A stretch of 64,000 nt of DNA from Bacillota bacterium (GTDB taxonomy: Bacteria; Bacillota; Clostridia; Lachnospirales; Lachnospiraceae). The stretch covers positions 205,739 through 269,738 of the forward strand of contig JAEWJZ010000001.1 in NCBI GenBank assembly GCA_023386315.1, given 5' to 3'. Position numbers and translations under genes: made by a program. The stretch's first letter is position 1; the number at the start of each line of letters is the position of its first letter. Under the pieces are notes generated by a model. It saw only the letters and a list, made by a program, of their open reading frames with translations, was not told where the DNA came from and made no database searches. Positions 62,235 to 64,000 of the stretch are shown here, in pieces.

Positions 62235-63746
62235 CTAAATGATCACAGCAGTAAATGGCTTAACAGGAAGATCTGCTTCGTTAAATAAATTAACTTCACA
62301 GTATCCCTTTTTCGCAAATCTGATTTCAACCGGCTCCTCTGTCAGTGCATCAAAAACCAGCAGTAAATCCTGATCCAGTCTGAATTCCTTTACATTCCTC
62401 ACAATACCGCCCTGTTCTGCACACAGACTCTTAATAAAATTCCCCTTTATGTGCAGTTTTTCTCCTGTATGGGAAAAATGCAGACGAATCTGGTTTCCAT
62501 CCCGTTCTCCCCCCTTAAATTCCGGGGATTCACATAAGATATCTTCCCCATAGATCAATCCCCTTGCCAAAAGAGCCAGACGTTCTCCAACTTCCTTCTT
62601 CTTTTTCGGATGTATATCCTCATACATTCCCAGATCCATAATAGAAATCATGCCTGTTCCCGGTACGGTTTTCGCTACCCGTTCCTGGCTTTCTCTCACC
62701 ACCGGATAATCCTCTCCCCCGATGCCAAGCCATTTACCAAAAGGTGCCAGCTGAACAAAGAGAAACGGCAGTTCATCCTGCCATAAATCCCTCCAGCAGC
62801 GGATTAAAGCAGAAAAGGTTTTATCATAAATCTCTCCATGTCCTGCATCGGACTCCCCCTGATACCATAAAACTCCCTTCACGGAAAATGGAGCAAGATC
62901 TTTCAGCATCATTTCATACAATCCCGTTGGCCGGTAGTGATGATAAGGACCCATAGGAAGAAGCGGTGTATCGGCAGTCTCAAGCAGCCATCTCTCCTGA
63001 TCCTGCTCATTCATGCCATACATCATTGCTCTCCACGCAATCTGGTGAAGATAGGAATCCTCATATTCCCATGCCTTAAGACTGCACTGTCTTATTTCTT
63101 CCTCATCAGCAGACTTAAGAGTTTCCTCATATTCTTTTAGAAACACAGAAAGGGGTTCCTCATTAAGGTAAGAAGTTCCCATCCAAGCACAGGCCGGAGT
63201 TCCGCCCCAGTTACAGCCTATAATCCCTACCGGAACACCAATCACCGGCTGAATGGCTCTGGCAAACGTATATCCAGGAGCAGAAAAACTCTCCCACTGA
63301 TAGTCGTGTTCCTTAAACCAGCTTCCGCAATCAGGAAGTTCTCTGTATTGACCCGGATAAGCAATCCTTCTGCAGTTAAACATCCGGATCATATCGTTTT
63401 GTTCCCATTCCTTTATTTCATTCCAATGGGTGTCATATCTCAAAAAATATTCCATGTTGGACTGACCGGCTGCTATGTATATATCGCCAATGCAGATGTC
63501 TTCAAGAACAATATACGGCTCCTTCTTTTCATCCGCAAAAATCTCTAATGTTTGTCCGCAGGCTGCTTCCTTAGCAGGAATTTCACAATAAAATTTACCA
63601 TCCTTTACATCAGCAGAAACACAGTCACTGCCAAAGCTGACCGTAAGCCTCCAGGCCCCCTCAGCTTCTCCCCATATTTTAATCTTCTTATTTCGCTGAA
63701 CAATCATTCCATTTTGAAAAATTTCCGGCAATTTAATTCGTGTCAT
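62235..63746 (-). CDS. SASA-domain carbohydrate O-acetylesterase (sialate O-acetylesterase-like)
   Basis: 503 aa. IAAGQSNMEYFL carries the catalytic serine (Ser96), GCNWGGTPACAW the oxyanion region and EDIHPKKK the likely catalytic histidine. No signal peptide is present. Annotation transfer would give sialate O-acetylesterase, but with GH43 and GH3 neighbours it more likely deacetylates xylo-oligosaccharides. GGGGGTG lies 4 bases before the ATG. First gene of the esterase-GH43 pair. Confidence 0.87.
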   Translation of the reverse strand: MTRIKLPEIFQNGMIVQRNKKIKIWGEAEGAWRLTVSFGSDCVSADVKDGKFYCEIPAKEAACGQTLEIFADEKKEPYIVLEDICIGDIYIAAGQSNMEYFLRYDTHWNEIKEWEQNDMIRMFNCRRIAYPGQYRELPDCGSWFKEHDYQWESFSAPGYTFARAIQPVIGVPVGIIGCNWGGTPACAWMGTSYLNEEPLSVFLKEYEETLKSADEEEIRQCSLKAWEYEDSYLHQIAWRAMMYGMNEQDQERWLLETADTPLLPMGPYHHYRPTGLYEMMLKDLAPFSVKGVLWYQGESDAGHGEIYDKTFSALIRCWRDLWQDELPFLFVQLAPFGKWLGIGGEDYPVVRESQERVAKTVPGTGMISIMDLGMYEDIHPKKKKEVGERLALLARGLIYGEDILCESPEFKGGERDGNQIRLHFSHTGEKLHIKGNFIKSLCAEQGGIVRNVKEFRLDQDLLLVFDALTEEPVEIRFAKKGYCEVNLFNEADLPVKPFTAVII

Positions 63747-63874
63747 ATTGCACCCCCATAAGCTGATTCATTATTTTTTCCAGTATATCACAGAACATAA
63801 TGATAAAAAACAAAATACTTGCGTCCTTATTATCAATATTAGCTAAAAGTCAGTGCACCGCTCCTTCTCTCAAA

Positions 63875-64000
63875 ATCGGGTAGGAGGTAGATAATTATTT
63901 TATCTACCGACCTCCCACACCACCTAGCATACCGTTCGGTACTAGGCGGTTCCTTAGTTTTCATAAACTATTGAATAATAGTCAAGCATGGAGGTATATC
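63875..64000 (-). mobile_element. Group II intron, 3' end (domains V and VI), truncated by window edge
   Basis: Minus strand 63950-63919 folds as domain V: 9-bp lower stem (ACCGCCTAG/CTAGGTGGT) with a CGC triad and G-U pair, a 2-base TG bulge, a 4-bp upper stem and a GAAC loop. Domain VI (63917-63876) is GGGAGG and GGTAGATAA paired with TTATCTACC and CCT-A-CCC; the bulged A lies 7 bases from the 3' end, which reads CCCGAT with the expected terminal AT. A stop codon at 63970-63968 may end the intron-encoded protein, which would be beyond the right edge. 63747-63874 between the esterase gene and intron contains no gene. Confidence 0.8.

Noticed and set aside
62235..63746. True sialic acid catabolism
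   Set aside because: No sialidase, NanA or NanE is nearby; neighbours are GH43, GH3 and an oligosaccharide importer.
63875..64000. Right-edge sequence as an insertion-sequence end or REP element
   Set aside because: The bulge, CGC triad, GNNN-type loop and bulged A match group II domains V and VI better. No transposase frame or terminal inverted repeat is seen.

Overview
The window looks like chromosome from an anaerobic, spore-forming Clostridia, most likely Lachnospiraceae (Clostridium cluster XIVa-like). The grounds are gene content and order: an alpha/beta-type SASP, YlbJ-like and GerW (YtfJ) sporulation proteins, the yloU-fakA-recG block divergent from rpmB, the yicC-gmk-rpoZ-rimO-pgsA-cinA run and the plsX-acpP-rnc-smc-ftsY run. 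The genus cannot be fixed from sequence reading alone. Almost all genes lie on the minus strand.

Layout. 1-1563: the start of a histidine operon (hisZ, hisG running off the left edge) behind a near-perfect promoter. 1560-10041: a long co-directional block of RNA-modification and maintenance genes (recU, RluA- and RsuA-type pseudouridine synthases, RsmF-type methyltransferase, YgiQ radical SAM, HAD, SDR, M23 peptidase). 10094-19358: sporulation and core genes (ylbJ, coaD, rsmD, SASP, udk, recG, fakA, yloU, rpmB). 19221-27406: a large minus-strand run from yicC to gerW ending in an unlisted-size 45-aa membrane protein. 27547-29289: rqcH on the plus strand.

29362-32840 is an AT-rich quorum-sensing island: agrB and agrD on the minus strand, divergent agrC and agrA on the plus strand, plus an extra 64-aa gene with its own promoter and terminator. 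The AgrD-like pre-peptide has no cysteine; a serine sits where the thiolactone cysteine is expected, which would imply a lactone-type signal. 32847-42271: ilvA, ftsY, smc, rnc, acpP, plsX and a MATE exporter. Copies of a 51-52 bp hairpin-forming repeat lie on both sides of rnc (RNase III), and one partial copy forms the last codons of rnc.

42465-63746 is sugar metabolism: a ribose/deoxyribose operon (deoC, rbsK, rbsD, rbsA, rbsC, rbsB) with a LacI-type regulator flanked by two identical 14-bp palindromes; a fructose-family PTS operon (EIIB, EIIC, class II aldolase, PRD regulator, EIIA); and a cytoplasmic hemicellulose-oligosaccharide set (solute-binding protein, two permeases, GH3, GH43, an SASA-type esterase and an AraC regulator) without its own transport ATPase. 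The right edge (63875-64000) holds the 3' end of a group II intron, recognised from domain V and a domain VI with a bulged A. No tRNA, rRNA, CRISPR array or complete insertion sequence was seen.
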